A DNA stretch of 64,000 bases from Streptomyces sp. T12 (lineage in GTDB: Bacteria; Actinomycetota; Actinomycetes; Streptomycetales; Streptomycetaceae): the NCBI RefSeq assembly GCF_028736035.1, contig NZ_CP117866.1:7254001-7318000 (forward strand), written 5' to 3'. Positions 44,525 through 53,237 of this stretch are shown in pieces. Made by a program: the position numbers and the translations under genes. Within the stretch, counting starts at the first letter, position 1. The number at the start of each line of letters is the position of its first letter. The notes under the pieces are model-generated. The model had not been told where the DNA came from, ran no database searches, and saw only the letters and a program-made list of their open reading frames with translations.

Positions 44525-46822
44525 ATGGGACAGCCGGTCCGCCCTGCCGCGTACCTGGATCCGGAAGCGTCCGTGGAAGCAAGGATCGAGGACTTGCTGT
44601 CCCGGATGACCCTGCCGGAGAAGGTCGGGCAGCTGCTGATGCTCGACGCACAACACGGGGACCTGGCGGACATCGTGTCGGCCAAGCTGGCCGGATCGGT
44701 CCTGCATGTGTCTCCCGCGCTGATGCCTCAGGCCATGGAACTGGCCGGGCAGACACGGCTCGGCATTCCGTTGCTGACAGCCGAGGACGGCATCCACGGC
44801 CACTCCTTCTGGCCGGGCGCGACCATCTTCCCGACCCAGCTGGCCATGGCCTGCACCTGGGATCCCGCCCTGCTCCACCGGGTGGCCCGCGTGGCCGCCA
44901 CCGAGATCGCGGCGACCGGAATCCACGGGACGTTCTCCCCGGTGCTGTGCATCACCCGGGACCTGCGCTGGGGCCGGATCAACGAGACGTTCGGCGAGGA
45001 CCCGTTCCTGATCGGTGAACTCGGGGCGGCGATGGTGCGCGGCTATCAGGGCGCGGGTCTTGGCGACCCGACCGCCGTGCTGGCGTACGCCAAGCACTTC
45101 GCGGGCTACTCCGAAACCCTGGGCGGGCGCGACGCGAGCGAAGCCGATCTCAGCCCACGCAAGCTGCGCTCGTGGTTCCTGCCCCCGTTCGAGCAGGCGG
45201 CGCGGGCCGGCTGCCGCGCCTTCATGCTCGGCTACCAGTCGATCGACGGGGTGCCCATCACCGCCAATGAGTGGCTGATCAACGACGTGCTCAAGGGCGA
45301 GTGGGGCTTCACCGGGACGCTGGTGACCGACTTTGACAACGTCGGCCGGATGGTCTACGACCAGCGGATCTGCGCCGACCACGCCGAGGCGGCGGCCGTC
45401 GCCGTCAACTCCGGCAACGATCTCGTTATGGGCACCCCGGCGTTCTTCGAAGGCGCGCAGGAGGCGGTCGCCCGCGGCCTGGTCGAGGAGAAGCAGATCG
45501 ATGACGCGGTACGGCGGGTTCTGCGGCTGAAGTTCGAGCTCGGGCTCTTCGAGGATCCCCGCGCTCCCGACCCCGAGCGGCAGGCGCAGGTGATCGGCTG
45601 CCGAGCCCACGCCGACCTCAACCTCGAGACCGCCCGACGCTCCCTGGTGCTGCTGCGCAACGACGGCACTCTGCCGCTCGAAGGCGGGCTGACCTCGGAC
45701 CGAACCGGCCGCGCCGTGAGTCAGGGCACAGCGCGGACGATCGCGGTCATCGGCCCCAACGCCGACAGCCCCGAAGCCATGCTCGGCGACTGGGCGGGCG
45801 CCTCCGGACAGTTCTCGTGGATGCCCGAAGGGCATCCACGAGAGTCGGTGGAGACGGTGCTCGACGGCCTGCGCGCCGTCGCACCCGCCGACTGGACGCT
45901 CACGCACGCCCGCGGAGCCGACATCGCAAGCCCCGCCTACCACCCCGAGTGGTCCACCGGGCCCGACGGCCAAGCGCTGGCGCCCGTGTTCACCGCCGCC
46001 CCGGTCGACCAGGCACAGCTTCGGCAGGCCGTCGCCGCAGCCGAGGCCGCCGACTACGCCGTCGTGGTCGTGGGAGACACCATCGCCCTCACGGGCGAGG
46101 GGCGCTCCACGGCCACGCTCGACCTCCAAGGAGGTCAGATCGCCTTGCTGGACGCAGTCGCCGCCACCGGCACACCGATGATCGTCGTACTGGCCCAGTC
46201 CAAGCCGAGCACCCTCCCGGACTCGGCACTGAACGCGGCGGCACTCATCGAGGCGTTCAACCCGGGCATGCGCGGCGGCCGCGCCCTCGCCGAGCTCCTC
46301 CTCGGACTCATCGAACCGAGCGGCCGGCTCCCGGTCTCCTTCGCCCGCCACGTCGGACAGCAACCGGTCTTCTACAACCAGGTGCGAGGCCAGCACGGGG
46401 AACGCTACGCGGATCTCACCCAGGACCCCCTGTTCGCGTTCGGCGAGGGCCTCACCTACACCACCGTCACCTACTCCGACCTCGTCGTGCACGATCCGGA
46501 CGTCTCGGCCGACGGCACCGTCGACGCAACGGTGCGCCTCACCAACAGCGGCAGCCGTCCGGCCCTGGAAACGGTCCAGGCGTACATCAGCGACCTGACC
46601 ACCAGCGTCACCTGGGCCGAGCAGGAGCTGAAGGGTTTCACCCAGGTCGAAATCCCTCCCGGCGAAACCTTGGACGTCCGCCTCGGCATCCCCGCCGCGC
46701 AGTGCTCACTCGTCACGGCCGACAGCCGGCGAGTGGTCGAACCAGGTGAGTTCATGCTCCGCGTCGGCCCCAGCTCACGGCGCGAGCAGCAGCTGAGCGC
46801 GGAATTCCACATACGGACCTGA
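44525..46822 (+). CDS. GH3 beta-glycosidase (set B), intracellular
   Basis: A 765-residue glycoside hydrolase family 3 enzyme in the beta-glucosidase/beta-xylosidase class. The N-terminal barrel has LLTAEDGIHG, the RDLRWGRINETFGEDP stretch and KHFAGYSE; the nucleophile is Asp269 in TLVTDFDNV. The second alpha/beta domain and a C-terminal fibronectin III-like domain (LTNSGSRPALETVQAYI) follow. No signal peptide, so it acts on imported oligosaccharides. GGAG lies 7 bases before the ATG. The gap of 233 bases after the permease may hold a further promoter. Exact sugar specificity cannot be read from sequence. Confidence 0.94.
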   Translation: MGQPVRPAAYLDPEASVEARIEDLLSRMTLPEKVGQLLMLDAQHGDLADIVSAKLAGSVLHVSPALMPQAMELAGQTRLGIPLLTAEDGIHGHSFWPGATIFPTQLAMACTWDPALLHRVARVAATEIAATGIHGTFSPVLCITRDLRWGRINETFGEDPFLIGELGAAMVRGYQGAGLGDPTAVLAYAKHFAGYSETLGGRDASEADLSPRKLRSWFLPPFEQAARAGCRAFMLGYQSIDGVPITANEWLINDVLKGEWGFTGTLVTDFDNVGRMVYDQRICADHAEAAAVAVNSGNDLVMGTPAFFEGAQEAVARGLVEEKQIDDAVRRVLRLKFELGLFEDPRAPDPERQAQVIGCRAHADLNLETARRSLVLLRNDGTLPLEGGLTSDRTGRAVSQGTARTIAVIGPNADSPEAMLGDWAGASGQFSWMPEGHPRESVETVLDGLRAVAPADWTLTHARGADIASPAYHPEWSTGPDGQALAPVFTAAPVDQAQLRQAVAAAEAADYAVVVVGDTIALTGEGRSTATLDLQGGQIALLDAVAATGTPMIVVLAQSKPSTLPDSALNAAALIEAFNPGMRGGRALAELLLGLIEPSGRLPVSFARHVGQQPVFYNQVRGQHGERYADLTQDPLFAFGEGLTYTTVTYSDLVVHDPDVSADGTVDATVRLTNSGSRPALETVQAYISDLTTSVTWAEQELKGFTQVEIPPGETLDVRLGIPAAQCSLVTADSRRVVEPGEFMLRVGPSSRREQQLSAEFHIRT

Positions 46823-46865
46823 AGCCCGTATCCGGACCTGAAGCCCGCATGCGGGCTTGAAGACC

Positions 46866-46915
46866 CCCGCCCCGCCGGCCCGCCGCCCCGCTAACCCGAA
46901 GGCCGGCGGGGCGGG
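46866..46915 (+). terminator. Strong hairpin between GH3 and GH32
   Basis: CCCGCCCCGCCGGCC (46866-46880) pairs with GGCCGGCGGGGCGGG (46901-46915), a perfect 15-bp stem with a 20-base loop. An 18-bp palindrome AAGCCCGCATGCGGGCTT lies just before it at 46841-46858. There is no T run. It may stop or reduce transcription into the GH32 gene 30 bases on. Confidence 0.6.
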
Positions 46916-46944
46916 TCCACTCTGAAGCACCGAAAGGCACGCGT

Positions 46945-48417
46945 GTGTCCACCACACCCCGCGATCCGCACCACCCCGTCGCGCACATGCGCCCGCCCCG
47001 CAACTGGATCAACGACCCCAACGGGCTGGTCTTCCACGACGGCTACTACCACGTGTGCTACCAGTACAACCCGTCCGGAGCGACCCACGCGAACATGCAC
47101 TGGGGCCACTTCCGCAGCCCCGACCTGCTGACCTGGGAGCCGCTGCCGATCGCCCTGTCCCCGAACCCCGATGGCGTGGACGCCGACGGCTGCTTCTCCG
47201 GCAACGCCGTCTCCGACGGCGACCGGCTGGTCGCCTTCTACTCCGCGCACCGCGAGGACCGCTCGTTCCAGCACCAGCCGGTCACCTGCGCCATTTCCCA
47301 CGACGGCGGCAACAGCTTCCGCCCGCGCGGCGAACTACTCATCCCCGAGCTGCCCGAGGGCTGCACCATGTACCGCGACCCGTACGTCTGGCAGGACGGC
47401 GACGGCTGGCGGATGCTGGTCGGCGCCGCCCTCGCGGACGGCCGCGCCGCCGCCCTTCTCTACGACTCACCCAACCTGGAGAACTGGGCCTACCGGGGGC
47501 CCTTCGCCACCCGCCATCCGGAGCCCATCGGTGGCACCGACCTGCTCACCGGGGAGGGCTGGGAATGCCCGCAATACCTCCCGGCAGCCGACGGACGCGG
47601 CGCCCTCCTCTTCAGCACCTGGACCGAACCCACCGGTCCGCAGAGCGTCGCGGCCCTGATCGGCGAAGAGCATGACGGCCACTTCAAGGCGGGCTCAGCG
47701 GTGCCCGCCGACCACGGCCCCGACTGCTACGCGCCCGCCCTGCTGCGCGGACCGGGAAACCGGTGGCTGTTGTGGGGCTGGTCATGGGAAGCCCGCGACG
47801 AAGTCTGGGCCGTCGCGGACGGATGGGCCGGGGTCCTCACCCTGCCCCGCGAGATCCATGTCGACGACGGCACGCTGCACCAGCAGCCCGCCACCGAACT
47901 GCTCGCCCTGCGCGGCGAGCACGCTGTCCACGCGGAGGGCGTGACCGACGGCCCGCAGCCGGTGGACCTCGGCAGCGTGGGCCGCGCCTTCGACCTGACG
48001 GCCCGCCTGGAGCAGACCGCCGGAAACGCCGGTCTGCGGCTGCTCACCACCCCGGACGGCTCCGAGTACCTCGACATCCGCCTCGATGCCGACGCGGGCG
48101 AACTGGTCGTCGACCGTGACCACGCCTCACTGGATACTCGGGCCCGCGGCGGCTCCTACCGGATGCCCTGCCCAACCGACCGGCCTGTCGACCTGCGCGT
48201 GATGGTCGACCACTCCATCGCCGAAATCTTCCTGACCACCACCGGCCAGGTCCTCACCCTGCGCTTCTACCCCACAGGGCAGAGCCCGTGGCGACTTCAG
48301 GCCCGCACCGCACCGGGTACGCGCCTCGGCTTCGCGGTCGACGCGTGGGAGCTGCACCCGCTCGTGATCAAGGAGCCGAGCACCGGCGCCGCAGAGCCGG
48401 CTCCGGCGTCGCCGTAG
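46945..48417 (+). CDS. Intracellular GH32 fructan/sucrose hydrolase (set B)
   Basis: A 490-residue GH32 enzyme without signal peptide, with Asp24 (NDPNG), Asp145 (RDP) and Glu207 (ECP). It aligns without gaps to the set A enzyme at 32922-34391 through the first 210 residues, about 83 percent identical by hand, so the two are recent paralogues or came with related gene sets. The GTG start has CGAAAGGCACG just before it, as in the set A copy. It lies behind a strong hairpin and before the GH30 gene. It should hydrolyse imported sucrose or fructo-oligosaccharides. Confidence 0.95.
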   Translation: MSTTPRDPHHPVAHMRPPRNWINDPNGLVFHDGYYHVCYQYNPSGATHANMHWGHFRSPDLLTWEPLPIALSPNPDGVDADGCFSGNAVSDGDRLVAFYSAHREDRSFQHQPVTCAISHDGGNSFRPRGELLIPELPEGCTMYRDPYVWQDGDGWRMLVGAALADGRAAALLYDSPNLENWAYRGPFATRHPEPIGGTDLLTGEGWECPQYLPAADGRGALLFSTWTEPTGPQSVAALIGEEHDGHFKAGSAVPADHGPDCYAPALLRGPGNRWLLWGWSWEARDEVWAVADGWAGVLTLPREIHVDDGTLHQQPATELLALRGEHAVHAEGVTDGPQPVDLGSVGRAFDLTARLEQTAGNAGLRLLTTPDGSEYLDIRLDADAGELVVDRDHASLDTRARGGSYRMPCPTDRPVDLRVMVDHSIAEIFLTTTGQVLTLRFYPTGQSPWRLQARTAPGTRLGFAVDAWELHPLVIKEPSTGAAEPAPASP

Positions 48418-48509
48418 AACCGACTCCAACCGGTCGATCCCCCACCTCGGCAATGTGTCCCACCCGCTCTCCCAAGTACTGAACAAGCAGGTCCGAAGGA
48501 GGATCTTCC

Positions 48510-51446
48510 ATGAGGTCATACGGTCTCGGACGACGCCAGTTCCTGGCCACCGCCGTTGGTGTCGCTGCCGCCTGGACCCAGGTTTCCGGGAACGCCATCG
48601 CCGCCCCGCAGCTGAAGCAAGCCTCACGTGACAATTCCGTCCGTGTGTGGCTGACGGACGTATCGGCCGACAAGTGGGTCGCCGGCCAGGACGATGTGCT
48701 GTTCAAGGCGAAGAGAACGGCCAACCCGCTGACGATCAAGATCGACGACAGCGTCAAGTACCAGAAGGTCCAAGGCTTCGGCGCGGCCATGACCGACTCC
48801 TCCGCCTGGCTCATCGACAAGCTGTCCCCTGCCGAGCGGACCAAGCTGATGAAGAAGCTGTTCGATCCCTCGAAGGGAATCGGCCTCAGCCTGCTCCGCT
48901 CCCCGATGGGCGCCACGGATTTCAACGCGTCCGGGAACTACTCCTACAACGACATGCCCGCCGGCCAATCGGACCCGACGCTGTCCAACTTCTCCATCCA
49001 GCACGACGTGCCGTACATCATGCCGGCCTTGCGGCAGGCCCTCTCACTCAACCCGTCCATCAAGATTATGGCCAACCCGTGGAGCCCGCCAGGCTGGATG
49101 AAGACCTCCGACTCCATGATCGGAGGCACCCTCAAGAGCGAGTACACCTCCGCGCTGGCCAACTACTTCGTCAAGTTCATACAGGCCTGTGGCGAAGCCG
49201 GCGTGCCCATCTCCTACATTTCCCCGCAGAACGAACCCATGGGTACTCCCACCTGGCCCGGAATGTTCCTGTCCGCGTACCAGGAAGCCGAGTTGATCCA
49301 GGAGATCGGCAAGGCGTTCGAAGCCAACGGAATCTCCACGAAGATCCTGGCCTGGGACCACAACTGGGACGTGCCCTCGTATCCGGAGACGATCTTCAGC
49401 GACCCCGCAGCCTCCAAGTACACCGCGGGAACCGGATGGCACATCTACAGCGGCAACCCGAACTACCAGACAGTGGTCCACAACGACTATCCGAGCAAGG
49501 AAACCTTCATCACAGAAGCCACCGGAGGCGTTTGGCAGGACAGCGACCAGACGGCGTTCAGCGAAGCGCTGGGAACGTGGATCATCAACGGAACGCGCAA
49601 CTGGGCAAACGGGGTGATGCTGTGGAACATCGCACTCGACCCCGATCGGGGCCCGCTCAACAGCGACACGGCCGGTATACCCATGCTTCGGGGGTTGCTC
49701 ACGATCGACCCGGCTGACGGGCGGGTGTCTTACAACGTGGACTACTACGCCCTCGCTCACGCCAGCAGGTTCGTCAGGCCCGGAGCACGCCGGATCTACT
49801 CGAACACCTTCGGGGAAGGCAGCATAGAGAACGTCGCGTTCCAGAACCCGGACGGATCGAAGGTCCTGATCGCGCACAACTCGGGGAGCGCCGCGAAGAC
49901 CTTCAGCGTTGCGGACGGGACGCACTCGTTCGACTACACCCTGAACGCCGGCGACGCCGTCACCTTCACGTACTCCGGACCTGCACCGAGCGGGCGCACT
50001 CCCGCAGCGACCAAGGTCTTGGACCCGACACACGACTTCACGTTCAAGTCGGCATCCGGCCCGGTCACCGTCACGTACGACCCGGCACTGCTGCCCTACC
50101 AGAACTCCATCCGCACCGGAAACAAGCTGGTCACGTACTCCCTGCCGATCGGAGCTTCCGTCCAGACGACAGGAAGGGCACTGAGCCGTAGCAAGTGGAC
50201 CGCCACGGCTTCGGCGCAGGCGGATTGGGGTGTGGCCGCGAACGCGATCGACGGCGATATCAACACCAGGTGGAGTCTGGGGCATGGGCCGACGAGCGGC
50301 GACTGGTTCCAGATCGATCTGGGGAGCCCTGCGAGCTTCGACAAAATCGTCCTCGACACCGGCGTAAACAATTCGTTCGACTACGTCACCAAGTATCAGA
50401 TATACGTGTCGAACGATGGCGCCGATTGGGGCAGCGCGATCGCAAGTGGCAGCGGAGGCATAGGGAAGGTCGCCGTCACGCTGCCACCCCGGACGGCACA
50501 GTACATTCGCATCGTCAGTACCGCGGCATCCGGTTTCTGGTGGGCCATCGGTGACATCAATGTGTACGGGTCTGCGCGTGGAACCGGCTCGATCACAGCT
50601 CCGACAGCGGTATCAAACGGCCTCCAGCTGAAAACCTGGACCAGCAAGGAAGGGTCGCAGGTTACCGTAGTATTCAACGGGACCGCCGACAGCGAGAGTT
50701 TCAAGATATCCACCGACGGCTCGTACACATATACGCTGCCGAGCGGGACTTCAGCGATGTTCACCACCAGGAAGCTGCCGAGTTTCCCGACGCCGGTCTT
50801 CAGCAGTTTGGCGCCGGAACGAGGCATGCCGCGCTCCAAGTTCACGATTCGCGGTTCTGGTTTCGGTGATGCACAGGGGCTGGGTACGGTGTATTTCGGA
50901 TCAAGTTATGCCGAAATAGACAGCTGGTCGGACACGAGCATCAGCGCCTACGTTCCGAAGGGACTTCCGGCGGGGAAGGTCACGGTTTCTGTGAAGGGAA
51001 CCAGCGGAGTGGATGCAGGTGGATCTTCGTTCGACGTCATCGATCTAGGTCCTGCGCTGCCGCGGACGGGCTGGACCGCAAAGGCTTCGGACGCAAGTCA
51101 GTGGGATGCGCCCGGAAACATGCTGGACGGAAACTCTGACACTCGGTACAGCTCCGGAACAGGGCAGTACGACGGCCTCTGGATCCAAGTGGACATGGGG
51201 CAAACGCAGACTTTCAACAAGATTGTGTTGGATGTCGGCGGCAGTGTCAGCGACTATGCGCGGAGCGCAGAGGTATACGTATCTGCGGATGGAACCGACT
51301 GGACCAAGGTTTCTTCCGTAGCGGACGGCCAACGAGTCCACCTGGTTTCCTTCCCGACGCAGACAGCTCGCTACATCAAGGTCGTCAACACCGGCAATGT
51401 TGCGCGTAGCTGGTGGTCAGTCGCGGAATTCAACGTGTACAACTGA
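48510..51446 (+). CDS. Secreted multidomain GH30 glycosidase
   Basis: A 978-residue secreted enzyme. The N terminus GRRQFLATAVG with a hydrophobic stretch is a Tat-type signal, cleaved near AIAAP. The GH30 barrel (about 40-490) has acid/base Glu242 in SPQNEP and nucleophile Glu336 in FITEATGG, as in bacterial beta-1,6-glucanases and glucosylceramidase-like enzymes. Two F5/8 type C (CBM32-like) modules follow at about 560-695 and 850-978, separated by an IPT/TIG-like domain near 760-845. GGAGG lies 7 bases before the ATG. The 3' half is AT-richer than its neighbours, which suggests recent acquisition. It should attack beta-glucan outside the cell. Confidence 0.92.
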   Translation: MRSYGLGRRQFLATAVGVAAAWTQVSGNAIAAPQLKQASRDNSVRVWLTDVSADKWVAGQDDVLFKAKRTANPLTIKIDDSVKYQKVQGFGAAMTDSSAWLIDKLSPAERTKLMKKLFDPSKGIGLSLLRSPMGATDFNASGNYSYNDMPAGQSDPTLSNFSIQHDVPYIMPALRQALSLNPSIKIMANPWSPPGWMKTSDSMIGGTLKSEYTSALANYFVKFIQACGEAGVPISYISPQNEPMGTPTWPGMFLSAYQEAELIQEIGKAFEANGISTKILAWDHNWDVPSYPETIFSDPAASKYTAGTGWHIYSGNPNYQTVVHNDYPSKETFITEATGGVWQDSDQTAFSEALGTWIINGTRNWANGVMLWNIALDPDRGPLNSDTAGIPMLRGLLTIDPADGRVSYNVDYYALAHASRFVRPGARRIYSNTFGEGSIENVAFQNPDGSKVLIAHNSGSAAKTFSVADGTHSFDYTLNAGDAVTFTYSGPAPSGRTPAATKVLDPTHDFTFKSASGPVTVTYDPALLPYQNSIRTGNKLVTYSLPIGASVQTTGRALSRSKWTATASAQADWGVAANAIDGDINTRWSLGHGPTSGDWFQIDLGSPASFDKIVLDTGVNNSFDYVTKYQIYVSNDGADWGSAIASGSGGIGKVAVTLPPRTAQYIRIVSTAASGFWWAIGDINVYGSARGTGSITAPTAVSNGLQLKTWTSKEGSQVTVVFNGTADSESFKISTDGSYTYTLPSGTSAMFTTRKLPSFPTPVFSSLAPERGMPRSKFTIRGSGFGDAQGLGTVYFGSSYAEIDSWSDTSISAYVPKGLPAGKVTVSVKGTSGVDAGGSSFDVIDLGPALPRTGWTAKASDASQWDAPGNMLDGNSDTRYSSGTGQYDGLWIQVDMGQTQTFNKIVLDVGGSVSDYARSAEVYVSADGTDWTKVSSVADGQRVHLVSFPTQTARYIKVVNTGNVARSWWSVAEFNVYN

Positions 51447-52201
51447 CCTTGAGCTTTCACGTGGGATAAGGGCTGACCGTTCCCTCGACGCAGAGAAATT
51501 GCCTCCGGACAGCGGACAGGGATTGCTGATGTCTTGTCGCCGTAGTGGCTGAAGGCGCTCTTCAGATGAAGGGAGCGCTCGGCGGTGACTGCCTGGCCCC
51601 TGCAGGGATGCTTCGCGCGCAGCCGGCAGACAACGAAGCCGACCCTGCGCTCCGGCCTGCCGCTTCCGGCCCGGGCCGGAAGCGGCAGCGATGATGTGTG
51701 CAAGGTCAAGCCCGGCACAGCACTGCGGGTGCCCACAAGGCACCCGGTCAGCGACGAGCCCATCGCCGTGATCGACGGCACGGTCTGCATGTCATAGCAC
51801 CGTGCCGTCCCGAACCGTCATCCTCGGCCGGACGCAGACAGGTGCTCCGGCCGAGGATGATCCGAAATGGTGGCCTCTGTCACCATCGGAGGCGGTGGCC
51901 GCAGATTGTTTGGCCTCTCATTCGGCTGGAAAGTGTGACGACCCACCAGACCGTTTGCGCTTCGGTGTGCTGTCGGCCACATTTAGGCAGGTCACGTGAG
52001 GTTCTCGGGGCTGAAACCTTGCCGACCGCCAGGTCGGCGCCTGGGTCGGAACTTCGCCCTGAGTATGGCCATCAAACGTCTTGCGAAGTGGCTTTGACCT
52101 GCGAACATTCTCCAGCTTAGGAGACGGCCGCGATATTCGGGACGCTACGCACCCGGAAAAGAGCAACGGTCAAAAGACCGTGTGTGTTTTGGCGTGTACG
52201 C
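51447..52201. other. Non-coding region at the right end of the island
   Basis: No reliable gene in about 750 bases. A short plus-strand stretch (VRVPTRHPVSDEPIAVIDGTV near 51728-51785, split here as seen) looks protein-like but has no proper start or domain. The only strong element is the 32-bp palindrome at 51657-51688. Confidence 0.45.
51657..51688. repeat. Perfect 32-bp palindrome
   Basis: CTGCCGCTTCCGGCCC is followed immediately by its exact reverse complement, giving 16-bp arms with no spacer. It lies 210 bases after the GH30 stop and about 560 before the right attachment site. It could act as a terminator, but has no T run and no loop; a recombination or protein-binding site is another option. 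Confidence 0.7.
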
Positions 52202-52236
52202 AAAAACTCCTGACCTGTATTTCTGCAGGTCAGGAG
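52202..52236 (-). terminator. Intrinsic terminator of tRNA-Arg
   Basis: On the minus strand CTCCTGACCTG and CAGGTCAGGAG form a perfect 11-bp stem with an 8-base loop, followed by TTTTTG. It starts 12 bases after the tRNA 3' end. Since it is on the island side of the attachment site, the island supplied it in place of the hairpin now at 26009-26041. Confidence 0.88.
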
Positions 52237-52246
52237 CTGTTCCCGA

Positions 52247-52289
52247 AGTGCCCCCGGCAGGATTCGAACCTGCGCACACGGCTCCGGAG
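52247..52289. repeat. Right attachment site: 43-bp direct repeat within tRNA-Arg
   Basis: Identical to 26094-26136. It contains the 3' half of the intact tRNA and two bases beyond its 3' end, so integration kept the tRNA functional. Confidence 0.93.
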
Positions 52290-52320
52290 GCCGTTGCTCT
52301 ATCCCCTGAGCTACGGGGGC
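52249..52320 (-). tRNA. tRNA-Arg, anticodon CCG
   Basis: A 72-base cloverleaf: acceptor GCCCCCG paired with CGGGGGC and discriminator A, D arm GCTC-GAGC, anticodon stem ACGGC-GCCGT around loop CTCCGGA with anticodon CCG, and T arm GCAGG TTCGAAT CCTGC. CCA is not encoded. It reads CGG arginine codons. Its 3' half is the insertion site of the island. Confidence 0.97.
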
Positions 52321-52494
52321 GTGTCGGGCGCCTTGCTTGGCGGCGACGGGTAGAACCCTACCAGTTCCTCCGGGGTGTTCATGAACGGGTTTCCGGGGTG
52401 GTGGCACCGGGTGCGACCTGGGGTGGCTTGCCCGCAGGGGGTGGAAGTGGGGAAAACCCGGACGCGGTGGCCGGTCCGGACCTACTCTCGAGTT

Positions 52495-52998
52495 GTGCCA
52501 GGCGCGTCGGGCCGGGTGCTTGTTGTGGACGACAACAAGGTCATCCGGCAGCTGATCAGGGTCAATCTCGAACTGGAGGGGTTCGAGGTGGTGACCGCGG
52601 CCGATGGTGCCGAGTGTCTCGATGTCGTTCATCAGGTGCGGCCCGATGCGGTCACCCTCGACGTCGTCATGCCGCGGCTCGACGGGCTACGGACCGCCGC
52701 ACGGCTGCGTGCCGACCCCCGTACCCGTGATCTTCCCCTCGCCATCGTCAGCGCCTGCACCCAGTACGAGGTCGACAGCGGCCTCGATGTCGGCGTCGAC
52801 GCCTTCCTCGCCAAGCCCTTCGAGCCCACCGAACTCGTCAGCCTGGTACGGCAGTTGATCGAGCGGAAGCGGAGGGGGGAGCGGAGTCGGGAACGGCGGG
52901 GGAACCCCGAGGGTGGAGTCGAGGGCGCGGGTACCGACGAGATCGTGTTCGGGAGCGTCTTCGGGGCCGGAGAGGCCGCGGGTCGCGCCGGAGGCTGA
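52495..52998 (+). CDS. Single-domain response regulator
   Basis: A 167-residue receiver-domain protein. The acidic pair (VVDDNK), phospho-acceptor Asp in TLDVVMPRLDG, the Ser in AIVSACTQY and the Lys in FLAKPFEP are all present. After about residue 125 comes a charged, Gly-rich tail with no DNA-binding domain, so it should signal through protein contacts. No kinase gene is adjacent. The GTG at 52495 is the most likely start (homologous sequence begins there), although the ribosome site is weak. It is divergent from the tRNA. Confidence 0.88.
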   Translation: MPGASGRVLVVDDNKVIRQLIRVNLELEGFEVVTAADGAECLDVVHQVRPDAVTLDVVMPRLDGLRTAARLRADPRTRDLPLAIVSACTQYEVDSGLDVGVDAFLAKPFEPTELVSLVRQLIERKRRGERSRERRGNPEGGVEGAGTDEIVFGSVFGAGEAAGRAGG

Positions 52999-53060
52999 CA
53001 CCCCCGTCGGTAGCACCGCGTCGGCGTCGCGGGCGTTGTCGAAAGCTCGGCCGCTCCGTC

Positions 53061-53149
53061 CGTGCCGCCCAGCCCTCCACGTCCGCCCGCGCCGCCGCGA
53101 GCCCGCCCCCCCCCGTGCCGCCCAGCCCTCCACGTCCGCCCGCGCCGCC
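53061..53149. repeat. 36-bp direct repeat in the response regulator/DALR gap
   Basis: The 36 bases at 53061-53096 starting CGTGCCGCCCAGCCCTCC recur at 53114-53149. The 239-base gap they lie in is C-rich and shows no gene or hairpin. Confidence 0.85.
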
Positions 53150-53237
53150 CCGCAGCCCGCCCCCACCCCGTCCACATCCCGGGACCCCGCCCAAACCCAT
53201 TCGCATACCCACCCCCCTCCTCCCCTACGCTTGTCCC

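Larger units (their letters stand above)
26094..52289. mobile_element. Putative 26-kb genomic island in tRNA-Arg(CCG)
   Basis: The boundaries are the two exact 43-bp tRNA repeats. Inside are a secreted unknown protein, a degenerate gene, a toxin-antitoxin pair, a truncated integrase, an IS66 remnant, and two sugar-utilisation gene sets with GH32, GH3 and GH30 enzymes. Outside on the right is the conserved lysA-hom-thrC-thrB-rho block. No intact integrase, excisionase, replication or transfer gene is visible, so it is probably no longer self-mobile. The repeats are seen directly; the island reading is inference from them and the gene content. Confidence 0.8.

Noticed and set aside
42318..46492. 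Long minus-strand frames opposite set B genes
   Set aside because: They lack any domain motif, whereas the plus strand encodes clear lipoprotein, permease and GH3 proteins.
51698..52120. 140-residue plus-strand frame near the right island end
   Set aside because: No ribosome site, Arg/His-rich composition typical of non-coding GC-rich DNA, and no domain.
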